Assembly: GCA_029718625.1 (NCBI GenBank)
Contig: CM056377.1
Coordinates: forward strand, 97,828,998-97,892,997
DNA length: 64,000 nucleotides
From: Synaphobranchus kaupii
Taxonomy: Eukaryota > Chordata > Actinopteri > Anguilliformes > Synaphobranchidae
Reading direction: 5' to 3'
This document shows positions 48,101-60,100 of the stretch, piece by piece; position 1 is the first letter of the stretch, and each line of letters opens with the position of its first letter. The translations under genes were made by a program, and so were the position numbers. The notes beneath the pieces were generated by a model. That model saw only the letters and a list, made by a program, of their open reading frames with translations. It had not been told where the DNA came from and made no database searches.

Positions 48101-51100
48101 CAGACAAAACCCAAATAAAATGAACTAATCATTTTATCATGCTCTTTAAAATAATCTATTAACTCCTTTGCTATGGTTTAGATGGCTATCTAACCTTAGC
48201 TAGCTTCGCGTCTGGTGGTGGTTCTTGCCTCCCCGTAGCCTATTGCTTTTAAATAATAGAGGCTAGCTATGGAAAACCAAGAAAGAATATCCCGCTCTGC
48301 GTTCAAGTGAGAAGCACGGCTTTTGACACATGGGATGGGAGGAAGCAGGGGCACATCCATATTGTAGCCTATTTATTATTAGCCTATTCTTTTTTGCTGG
48401 GAAGGGTGGAATAGCTATAAAAAATATCATAAAGCGTGCCTAGCCTATCTAGACAACTGTGGTGGCCAGATTTATTTCTGATCCAAATACGATTATGCGC
48501 CACAATGTTATTGTTGCCATAAATTCTATAATGATGTAGTAGCTAGGCTGAATATTTAAGCAATAACCCATGACAGGCATAACTGGGAAACCATAGGCCT
48601 GCTGCAATTTGCAGAAAATAACGGACAACCGAAGCTATAGTGAAAACACTCCATTCACTCATTCCCAAGCACATCTCAAAATCATAGCCTACTTCTAACA
48701 CATCCTAAATGAATGTGGACAAAGTAATTTTAAAAAAAAAAGAGTCCTGTTTCACGTATATTTGAGATTACTGAAGGATAATAACTTCACTGCGTGTTCA
48801 GAGTCTAAACAGTCTCTGCTAACAGACATCTTCATATGGCAAAAGTAGCCTATAAAATCTGAGGCTACTAGGCAAAATGTAGGCTACAGATATCTTAAAT
48901 TACCATTTTGATGAGTCATAATTAAATAATAATTTATTAGCATGTTTTTTTAATACCGGTTTTACATTAGCTTACAGATATCTTTATGCTAATGTAAACC
49001 GGTATAAAAAAAGAAATGCGCTAATAAATTATTAAAAGGGCTTGCCATATTCGGTAGCCTACGTGTGATGAGGTTGAATGGCGATATCTTTGACTTCATT
49101 ACTATCGTCAGATATCTTGAATTATTATTCTGACTGGTCAAATTATAATTAGGTGTGGTTGAAAAACCACACCTACTGTTATCGCTCAGACTGACCGTTA
49201 TTATTCTTCCGCCGATTTTTCAAAACCTCCTACACCGTTCACACCATCGACACCATTCATACCTCATATTATACCTTTATACCCCCTATATAGGTTGCTA
49301 TTACTTTTTACCTTTATAGCATATACACTTTTTGAGATATTTGACATTTTATCGCCAAAAAATTAATGAGGGTCAATGGGCACGTGCAGTAGGCTAGCTC
49401 ACTTTCTGTCAACAACCTTGGAAAAATGCCGACAAGAAATTCCATAGCTAACGACGTAGCCTACTTCCGTCTGCAACTGAAATGATCATACTCACTTTAG
49501 CTTTCAAAAATAATAATCATTGCCATTGGACTATAACTACAACAAATGCTGCATCATTCGCCAGGAACACGCAGGTTATTGGCCTTATCTACGGTGCTAG
49601 CCTAGTCGTCAATGTCCCAATTATAGTAGCCTATTCATATTTCTCTCAAATTGTAAACAAATTCCAATGCAGGATGAAGAGTCGCTGCTTGTGCATACAT
49701 CAACCTCTCAAGTTGCACTGCATGATTAAATAGCCCAAACCCGTTTACAACCATCTTGCCACAGTCAGACATCATGCATACAATGTACCGTTTCTACACA
49801 CTACAAAAACGTTTGTTCCGATATAGGCTAGCCTCTAGGCTATTATTAAAAAGTTGAAACTGTTACAAATAAACATTCGGTGTATTTTATCCGAATTATG
49901 CACATAACTGTTCTGTTGTATTATGAATGTACTGTATGTGATCATTCAGACATCGTAGCTATCAGGAAGTGTTTTGATGTGGGTCAGAAATAGTCATGAG
50001 CATCTGCCACAGTTCTGTGGTATCTGCAGATCCATAGACTAGAAAAATAAGGAGAAGCACTGAAATAGCTTGAGTAAGGAACAGCGCCTACAGTGGCTGA
50101 ATGGGAAAACTACAGGATCGGCGGTTCTTTTATTCACTGATTTTTATTTTTTTAATTATATACTTTTTCAGTTTATGATTGAGGCAAGGCCCCTTTCAGT
50201 TGAGAGGCTCTTTTCAGGTGAAACGAATGAAACATAGCAAATGCCGCCTATGCTTCCCGTCTCTGATCCAAATCCAAATGCTGTAACGTAACGTTATGTT
50301 GTCTAAGTTACAAAATAGGCTACAATTGAATTGTTAACATTTTTAGCGCTGTTGAAAGTTTTGCCTATGTTTTAGCTAAATCATCTAGCCTACTAATCAC
50401 TCCATTCAACATTATTCAACGAATTCTGATTTATGTCTTAATAACGTTAACACAGACAACTTCCTAACAAAACATGACAAAAGCATAAGCCAGCTAGCTT
50501 GGCTACTGTGGTTAAGCTACCAGGAAAAACAAACCTTTCACTCTGCATGAAAATGCCAAGGTGACCGGTGCCAGTAGACTACGTTAGCAAAATGCAATCG
50601 ATTATAACTACAGCAAATAAACTATCCGCTACACGTGATTGGGTTATAATCTCAATTTTATGCGAGTCAACAACATTAAACTAAGTTACTATTAGCAAAC
50701 GATAGCCTATGTTTAATTATTGCTTTAGATAGCTGCATGCTAGGTAGGCTGAATAGAACGCTGAATTCAGCACAGGACATGTGGTTTGGACTTCAGAAAA
50801 TGGTGAGATCTGTAATCGGAATCAGATTTGTTTAATAAAGTGGAGAAATCAGTAGATGAGCATTTGGTTAAAACCTAGGCAAAAATTGTATGAACCCATA
50901 TTTTTCTACAAACACAACTACAACTGTGTCCGAATAGTCCGAATCAGCACAACACTACTATTTGAGTATGCTTTTTTTTTGTTTTTGAAAAGCTGTTAAA
51001 TTAGGCTAGCCTTACCTGCATGGCCAAATTGAGTGTTCTCAATATCCCCAGATGATGTAGCCAAAGTGTGTAAAGGAAACTGATATAGCCTAGGCTACTT

Positions 51101-54100
51101 ATGTCCATGTTTTTATGGAGGATATTTCACATACTGCATGTCACTGCAGTGTAGACTACAGTAAGCAATATGCTAGTACACAGGACGCAGTAAATTGGGC
51201 ATTCACAATGCCTTCCTCTACAACACTGTTATGACCCAACAACACTATCCCAGATGATTTGACATTACCTTTTTGTGCTTTTATCACAATACATTACTTC
51301 TATTGTATTGTATCACTTCCAGGTTCTTTAGACTACTTACCACAAAATAGGCTACATCACCATATTTTAACACTTTCACCTTCACTAGATCCCTTTATAC
51401 TGCATTAACAGTTCATACCATTTCCACCTTTTATTTTCCACCTCACACTATACCATATTACCATCTTTCTATGCCATTTCCAGCCATTGATATTTGTGAA
51501 GCAACCACACCTACAATTTCTTTAGGAATTGTTAATCTAGTTGTAATTATGACTTGTCAAAATGCATTTGGGTCAATGACATGATATGCATATTTTTGTG
51601 TCCGAGTGCATTATTTCCTAAAATAATTTAATCAATTCATGACATGTATCAGTTTATTCTATAAAACCTATTTAGTTTGAATACATTTTCAGCACATTCA
51701 AAGAATATATATTCTTTTATGTTTTGGCATCTCAAACCTCCAAAATGTCAGACGCGCCGTCTGTCCGTGCAAATGAACAGACTAAGAAAACTATTAAAAA
51801 TGGTATTTTAATGATAATAAATTCAAAATAAAATACTATGGCATGATGTTATGTTTAAAACCTTTCAAATAAACCAAATTTTACAAATACCACAAGCTGT
51901 TGAGATAATTGAAAAACTTTTGTCCAGCAAAAAAAAAAAGTTAGATAGCAACCTGTTCAGTTAAACTGAAGCTGTTTTGCTGGCCTTGGACTTCTTCTAC
52001 TAGTAGCCTAATGGGTGAGTCACAATAGCTAATGATTTTTTACCGGCTCGCCATAGCCAATTTTAGCGTCTTTCAGCGAATTTTTTTTTTTTTTACTGTG
52101 ACAGTAGATAGTAGGCTAATACTTTTCAGATGTAGCCTACTGTGGGGTGGCAGCAGTAGCCGAGTGCTATGAGCAATTACATCTGGCTACTAAGATATAC
52201 GCCAGTTCCTTGTGTGTATGATATTAGCTAATGGACATTATATTAATGTCAGTGTTTCCCCTACCATACAATAGGCGGGATGGCACTTGCCCGGCTGAAA
52301 ATATAAAATACAGATAATTGTTTTGAATCACGGTAATTCATGGCCACGCACAGAAGAATGGATTTGTTTTGGTTATGTTAACACCCCCTGTTAACAATCG
52401 CGGTCATGCCATCGCACCACCCCGCCTACCAAAACAACCTGGGGGAAACACTGAATATGCTGTGTATATTTATTTTTCGGTTGAAAAGCACGCATTTCGA
52501 TGCTGCTTGCTGCATTGTTACATGCTGGATGGTGGTATGTTCGTGTTGGGGGAAAGCTTGATTGGTTTGTTTATGTTTATATTGTTTTGTTTATATTGCT
52601 CTGATGTGTAGCCTGTTGTAATGTACAATAAGATGCTAAAGATACTAAATACCTGGTCACTAGATTGCAATAATCTTAAATTATTGTAAATACAAAACAC
52701 AACCACAAAATAATAATGTGTTAGGCACTGTAGACACTCTAAGGGATACTTGCCAAAGATTTCACTTAGAATAAATAGTACGAATATATATATATTTTTA
52801 TAAATATTTGGTTGCGCCACCTGACATTTTTTGGGTGGTGAAGTTAAAAATACAGTCAAAAAATGTATTTTAACACTTTGAAATGTTATTTAACAAATGA
52901 GACTTGTTTAAACACATTGTTCCAGACTCAAAAATATGCATTACATCCATTTTGAAAAGACTTTTTAAAAATGCCTTTTTAGAAGCTTTATTTGTCATTG
53001 ACCCATTTGTAGATAGGCTAGCCCATCTAAAATGTAGCCTAAGTATAAGTCATGGAATGTCTCTTCCGTGCCCCGGAAACGGATCTTTGTGTTTTAATTT
53101 AAGGTTACATATTAATTCATGTCTCGACGCAAACCACAATGTCAGGTAGTACATTTAGTCCATGAATCAGGGGGCTGGTAATGCCCACTTGGAAGGACGA
53201 TGTCTCAGTGATTTTTTGGATGGTATATTTCCCTAGTATTAGAAAATGTATGATGGCATTGCGGCAATGGTAGCTTTCTATGTGCTATCACTCGTTTTTT
53301 CATCTCTCCATCATTATTTGTTTTTCATGTTTTTTCATCATTTTCCAATTAAAGCTCATATAAAAACAGTTAACCAATGCAGAATATGATGAAGTCATAC
53401 AGTCAAGCCGGAAAGTCTGCACACCCCTTTCGCCTTCTCCACATTTTATTACGTTACAGATATATTCTACAATATATTGAGTTAGTTTTTTGTCTCAAAA
53501 TTCTACACAAAATATCCCATAATGACAAAGTGAAATTTAGACATTTGGGTTAATTTATTAAAAATCAAAATGTAAAATATCATATGTACACCCAATATGA
53601 CACCCAAAAGTGAGCCGAGGTGCATTTTGTTTCCACTGATACTGCTTGAGATGTTTCTACAACTTAATTGGAGTCCACCTGTGATAAATTCAATTGATTG
53701 GACATGATTGGGGATTGCCAACACCTGCCTATATAAGGTCCCACAGTTGACAGTGCATGTCAGAGCAAACTCCAAGCCATGGGGTCAAAGGAATTATCTG
53801 CAGACCTCAGAAACAGGATTGTGTCAAGGCATAGATCTGGAGAAGGGTACGGAAAAATCTCTGCAGCTTTACAGCACATGATTGAGCACAGTGGCCACCA
53901 TCATTCGTAAATGGAAGAAGTTTGGAACCACCAAGAATCTTCCTAGACCTGGCCGCCTGGCCAAACTGAGCAATCGGGGAAGACGGGCCTTGGCCAGGGA
54001 GGTGAGCAGGAACCCGAGGGTCACTCTGACAGAGCTCCAGCGTATCCTTGTGGAGATGGGAGAACCTTTCAGAAGATCAACCATCCAGGCAGCACTCCAC

Positions 54101-57100
54101 CAATCAGGCCTTTATGGTAGAGTGGCCAGACGGAAGCCCCTCTTAGGAAAAGGCACATCACAGCCCGCTTGGAGTTTGCCAAAAGGCACCTAGAGGACTC
54201 TCAAACCATGAGAATCAAGATTCTCTGGTCTGATGAAACCAAAATTTAACTTTTTGGCCTGAATACCAAGCGTCACGTCTGGAGGAAACCAGACACCGCT
54301 CATCACCTGGCTAATACCATCCCTACAGTGAAGCATGGCGGTGGCAGCATCATGGTGTGGGGATGTTTTTCAGCAGTGGGAACGGGGCAACTAGTCCTGA
54401 TAGAGGGAAAGATGAATGCAGATAAGTACACAGAGATCCTTGAAGAAAACCTGCTCCAGAGCGCTCTGGACCTCAGACTGGGGCAAAGGTTTACCTTCCA
54501 ACATGACAACGACCCGAAGCACACAGCCAAGAGAACAAAGGAGTGGCTTCGGAGAAAGTCTGTGCATGTCCTTGAGTGGCCCAGCCAGAGCCCAGACCTG
54601 AATCCAATTGAACATCTGTGGAAAGAGCTGAAAATGGCTGTGTACCGACGCTCCCCATCCAACCTGACGGAGCTTGCAAGGATATGCCAAGAGGAATGGG
54701 CAAAAATGTCCAGAAACAAGTGTGCCAAGCTTGTAGCTTCTTTCCCAAAATGCCTTGAAGCTGTAATCGCTGCTAAAGGTGCAGCAACCAAGTATTAGGC
54801 TAAGGGTATGTACAGATATGTAACCCCTAAATAACCTATTTTTGTCAGTAAAATAAAATATTTTCTAAAAACCTGTTTTCACTTTGTCATTATTGGCTAT
54901 TGTGTGTAGATGTTTGAGGTAAAAAATGAACTCAATCTATTGTAGTATAAGTCTGTAACGTAATAAAACGTGGAGAAGGTGAAAGGGGTGTGCAGACTTT
55001 CCAGCTTGACTGTATATGGAAAGCTTACAATCTCACCTATCCAACAGTATTTTGATCGGTACCTTGAGATCAATAGAACTTTGACCTTTCACCTCTTATG
55101 ATGTAATAAGGCAATTTTGCAATGCCTGTATAAAAAGCTTAATAACTATACAGTTTTTTTTGGTGCTACCCAAAGTAGTGTAAGTTGAAAGAACACAAAA
55201 TAAGTTTTTAACTGATGTATGATATGTATATCAGCAAAAATAACCTCTTCATGAGAAGAATCGTAACTCCAGGCTTCAGAATTTTGATGGAATGCTTGGG
55301 GAGTTGCATTGGAATTTATAGACTATGATTCTAATTAAAGGGAAATTCCACCCTGGGTTTTCTTTTATTTGTAGAAGAGTCCTCCTGATTAAAATGAGCT
55401 CTCAGCCAACTCTCTGTCCCATTATCTCATTCAGTAACAATGTTCAGATCACATATATGGATTCACATGCAAGGTGCACTGCATCTTTGTTATTGTTGTT
55501 GCCATGGAAAATTGAAACTACAATGCAGTCTGTAAGCATTTGGACAGTGACACAATGTTTGTATGTTAGGCTGTGTACTCCACCACATTGGATTTGAAAC
55601 TAACCCATGAATATGATATTAAAGGGTAGACTGTGAGCTTTCTGGTGATGATCCCTGTTGCTATGAAATGAATCTCCTAAATTAATCTCCTAAAATTTAA
55701 TTTGAGGCATATCACAATCTGCCGTAAACTTGGCCATACATGCTGTTACCTCAAGCCTTTTCTGACATGCCAATGAATACTTTCAAGTCCTCATAACACC
55801 TGTCAGCGAAGACAGGTAAAAGAGGGAATAACTGCGAACTTTGGATTCCCTGGAATAGCCCCAGCAGAGACTGCTCTTATATGTAAAATGTAAGGGAACC
55901 CACTCCATCAACAGCCAGGTGATTTGCGATGCTATGTGTAAGGCTAGGTTACAGATGTATTCAAAAATTATCCTGGATAAAGCCATGACTCCTTTATATT
56001 GACCAACACCTTCCTGCAATCTTCTCAGGGGATCCCTGTTATGGTTGGTATGAGACAATGGCTGTCCATCAGTGGCGTTTCTAGACTCTGGGGGGCCCCA
56101 GGCAAAGAAGACCATTGAGGCCCTCGGTCAATTGTGCCATTCAAAAATAATCATTTATTAAAAAATAATAACGGCGGCCTGCCGTTCTGAGACGTTTAAG
56201 GGGGTTTATAGCTGTCATTGCAAAATGTTCCAATACATGTGTGGCCATCGGAGGCCCCTTTTCCCACGTATATTTTGGGGCCCCCAACATTTGCCTGGTT
56301 TGCCTGTCCTGACGAAACGCCTCTGCTGTCCATTAAAGACATTGCTGATGGCACCATATATCATGACTATAGTGTGTGTGAATATCATTCAATCGAAAAC
56401 TCACGAAAACATGCAGTATAATAGAAAGGACATTTGCCATTTAGCCAACTACGTGTTCCATACTGTTCCAGTGTAATTTACAGCTAAATCTAGTCACACC
56501 CCTCAATTCCCATAGAGATCCATTCAAATGCAGAGACGTTATAGTATCGCTTGTAAGAGTACCAGAAAATAAGATATCAAGAGTATTTTGATGTTGTTGA
56601 AATAATCTGTCTGTAAACAATTGTTGGAAAAATTACTTGTGTCATGCACAAAGTAGATATCCTAACTGACCTGCCAACACTATAGTTTGCTAACATGAAA
56701 TCTATGGAGTGGTTAAAAATTAGTTTTAATGACTTCAACCTAAGCGTATGTAAACTTCCGACTTCAACTGTATATATATGCGAGAGAGAGAGAGACTGAC
56801 TGACTGTATTAAGGATACTGCTCTAAGTTGGTCTCGTGCCAAACGCCGTAATTCTCACTTGAGCGCAGTGGCCTAGGCTAGGCTACTCATTCATAGGCTA
56901 GGTTTTCCATACTATACTATATTTTAATCCACTACGCGGAGGTAAAGAACCACTTGGCAAGCCACCTACAATTGCAGCCATCGCCTAACCTACTGTAGCC
57001 TAGGTTAACTCCTTTGCGTAGAAGGTCCTGCCGCCGGGACCTTTTTGCTCAACTGAGACATTCGTTGCTACTGCAGTCAAACTATTAGTGGAAATCACAA

Positions 57101-60100
57101 ACTCTGTGTTTTAACTTTATTGGTAGACGGTTCGTGGCGATTTCTGCTGAATACAGAGTTTCTAAGTGTCACTATTTTCCCGTAGCAAGTCCATTTAACA
57201 AGCAGCCCCCCACCTAGTCTATACCTACCCATGCGTGACATAGTGGACAATAGCGTCTATGTTTGAGTTCATAAATATATTTATTCATTATATAAAATTA
57301 GAATAACGTCATAGCAACGAGATAAACCCAACAATAGCCTGACCCCCTAAATAGGTGAAATTTGCCATCTGTGCCAAGGGGTTAAATCGTAGCGAAGGAG
57401 TTCATAGATGATTTCGAAGAGCATGATAAGATCATTAGTTTTAAGAATGAATTCATTTGGATTTTGTCTGTTTGTCGTAATAGTTTTATCCGTTCCAAAT
57501 AGCCTACCGCTGCATCCAGAAAATTGGATTTGTTATACTACCTAGTGGTAGCCTAGCTAAAGATCACTGCTCTAACAAGGAAATTATCACATAACATAAT
57601 GTGATATTATCCTTAATGCTTCATCTGATAGCCTACATATTAATTTACGGTGTCATTTGTTATAATTTTGAATTAGCCAAAAGAAAAAAAGAAGGACAAA
57701 TAAATAAGAACAAAAAGAGAATCCTTAGCTTGTTCAGATAGCCTAGTTGTAGGCATCGCAGTCCACCCCTATGCTGACAGAAATGTTTTAACCCAAGTGC
57801 TGGGCAGCCAATAGGAAATTATGGCACTCACACGTTAAAAATGGTCACCTGGCCAAACAGGTCAAAAAGAGATGTTTTGACACGTTTTGACATAAACGTG
57901 TCAGTTTAGCTCAATTTAGCCCTATTTTAGCCCAGGTTGTACCCAAATATAGCCTGGCTACATCCTAACCGGTCAAAAAACTTTAACTTTTCAACCAAAT
58001 TTAGCTGGTTCACCTTAACATGAGACGGTGTTTCAGCGACTCTTCAACAAAAATGTTCACTGGGAGCAGCTGCTTGACAATGATTATTTCTATTTTTGTT
58101 TGAAATTGATAGAGTGTAAAATTTTCCTTTTCCAGACCTGATAGCAGCAGTTAATGTCCACGGCAAATGTTTGTACTCGCTGGTTGCGTATTCACTTTTA
58201 ATACATTACTATTATCTCCTGCTCATTCAAATGCATTGTATTCACTGCAATTTTCCATTGGGGGGGGGGGGGGGGGGGGGTTGTTGTTAGTGATATAGGG
58301 GCCAACTTCCACACTCTCATGCCCCTATAGTGACACCCCTGCTCCGACCCTGAATTGTGCCATTTTATCTTCGAATTCAGACTTTTTTTGAGTAATTGCG
58401 ACTTCTCATAATAAGAGTACAGCCAATCAGTCAGCCATCAACTCTGCAGTTAGGCTAGGATATTCAGGAGGCTTTACAAGATAAAAAAGATTTTTTAGCC
58501 TATTAAACTAAGCCTTCGGACCCTTGAAAGAATACTGTCTAAGGTAGCCAAATGGGTCTGGCATTCTGACTCGGCTGTGTCAGCCTTTAATTGTTATGCA
58601 TGATTCTGGGCTGAGTAATGTGGCCCAAGTCATTAGGACTTAACTATACTAATACTGTTATGTGTTCCAAGTTATGATAAAGAAATATTATTTTTTACAT
58701 GTATGAAGACTATCATTTGCTTCAGGTGGGGTTCAGTGTTGGTGAAAATGAGTAAAATAAGCCACTCCGGCCAGATCTGGTCTGAAGTCTGACCGTATGT
58801 GGCCCAGTGCAGGTGCAAGAATCATCACTCAGTCCAGAATCGTGTCGTGATTTAAGGCCGACACTGAGCTAAGTCGGAATGCCAGAAATAAGCCAGACCC
58901 ATTTGACTACCTGGGTCAGCTCTGGAGAAGACGAGTAAAAGCCACTTGTAAAGCCTCCTGAATAGCCTACTGCAAAGGTGCCTGCTGCCTGATTGGCTGT
59001 ACTCTTACTGCGAGAGGTTGCAATTGTGAGAAAAGAAAGTCAGAATTATGGGAAATAAACTTGCAATTGCAAGACAAAAAGTCTGAATTCTGAGAAATAA
59101 CATCTCAATTGGGAGAAGAAAAGACAATGCGAGAAATAAAGTTTCAATTAAGCCTTTTTTTTACTGTGGCAGAAACTGGCTTCCGTACCTGATTTATTTT
59201 GATGTCTTGATCTGTGAAAAAAATATATTCCTGTCAGCATTGTTAGAGCATAGACTATTCCAAAATTTTTATTTCACATGCCATAATTATTATCATTTAC
59301 TGGATGGAAATCTGCATATATGGGATGGACACTATAGTGCACAAATCCGAAAACAGACTGTATGACCATTTACAGATTTGTAATAATAATACATTCAGTT
59401 TTTATAGCGCTTTTCTAAATACTCAAAGCGCTTTACAGTTTAAAATTACACACACAGTAAAATCACTTAATAGGTAATTAATAAAATAAATAAAATAATT
59501 TTTTTTTAAATAAAAATAAAAAAATAAAAACTGACATATCTTGTGCACAGAAGTATTCTTGTCCAGAACCTGAATTACCAGACATGGCCGCCCAATAATT
59601 GGGAGTCCAGAAATCCCCAATCACAGAAGTGGCACGAGAGTGCGCAGAATCTTCTGGAAACATAAGTCTCAACACAGGAAACGACCGCTCATGACCGAAA
59701 CAGAAGATTTCACTGAAATTTAACAGGTCGGATATCTCCCTGAAACTCCTCTTTTCATGCAGTGATTTATCTCTTCAGTGAGTAAAAGTAGTCCAACATC
59801 TTTCGCTTTAAAACCATAATAAGTCTAAGTATTTTGTAGGTATAATGTGAACTTGCAAATGTGAACATGAACAAGGATCTGTTACTACTGTGGATGCATC
59901 AGAAAACAACTTTCTCCAAGTGAATTCCAACACTATTGATCACTTTATCTCCCATTGAGTTATTTACAATTGTATGTGTCACCGAGGCATATCCAAGAGA
60001 TGTAACATCCATACCCTGGCAACCAATAGTAGTCCAAAGTCCAAACTGAGTCCAAACTGTACATCCAGGCTGTGAATTTACATCAGCGATGCTCTTGCAA

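Larger units (their letters stand above)
46862..59185. mobile_element. 12.3-kb composite with long inverted arms, TA-flanked
   Basis: TGGAAGCCTGTTTCCACCAC at the left matches the reverse of GTGGCAGAAACTGGCTTCCG at the right, next to TA. The inverted homology includes the CTGACTTT/TCTCAGAATT stretches. It then continues as diverged arms 47700-48330 and 56840-57840 (for example CCATTTTTAACATGTGAGTG, CCTATTGGCTGCTCAGCACT, CAAATCCAATTTTCT). Inside are a Tc1, a hAT MITE, a small hAT copy and other insertions. It begins 61 bp after brinp3 exon 3. Confidence 0.6.

Noticed and set aside
49151..49174. Rho-independent terminator-like hairpin
   Set aside because: Eukaryotic context; better explained as the terminal hairpin of a repeat.
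53869..54791. Minus-strand frames up to 162 codons
   Set aside because: Shadows of the Tc1 transposase.
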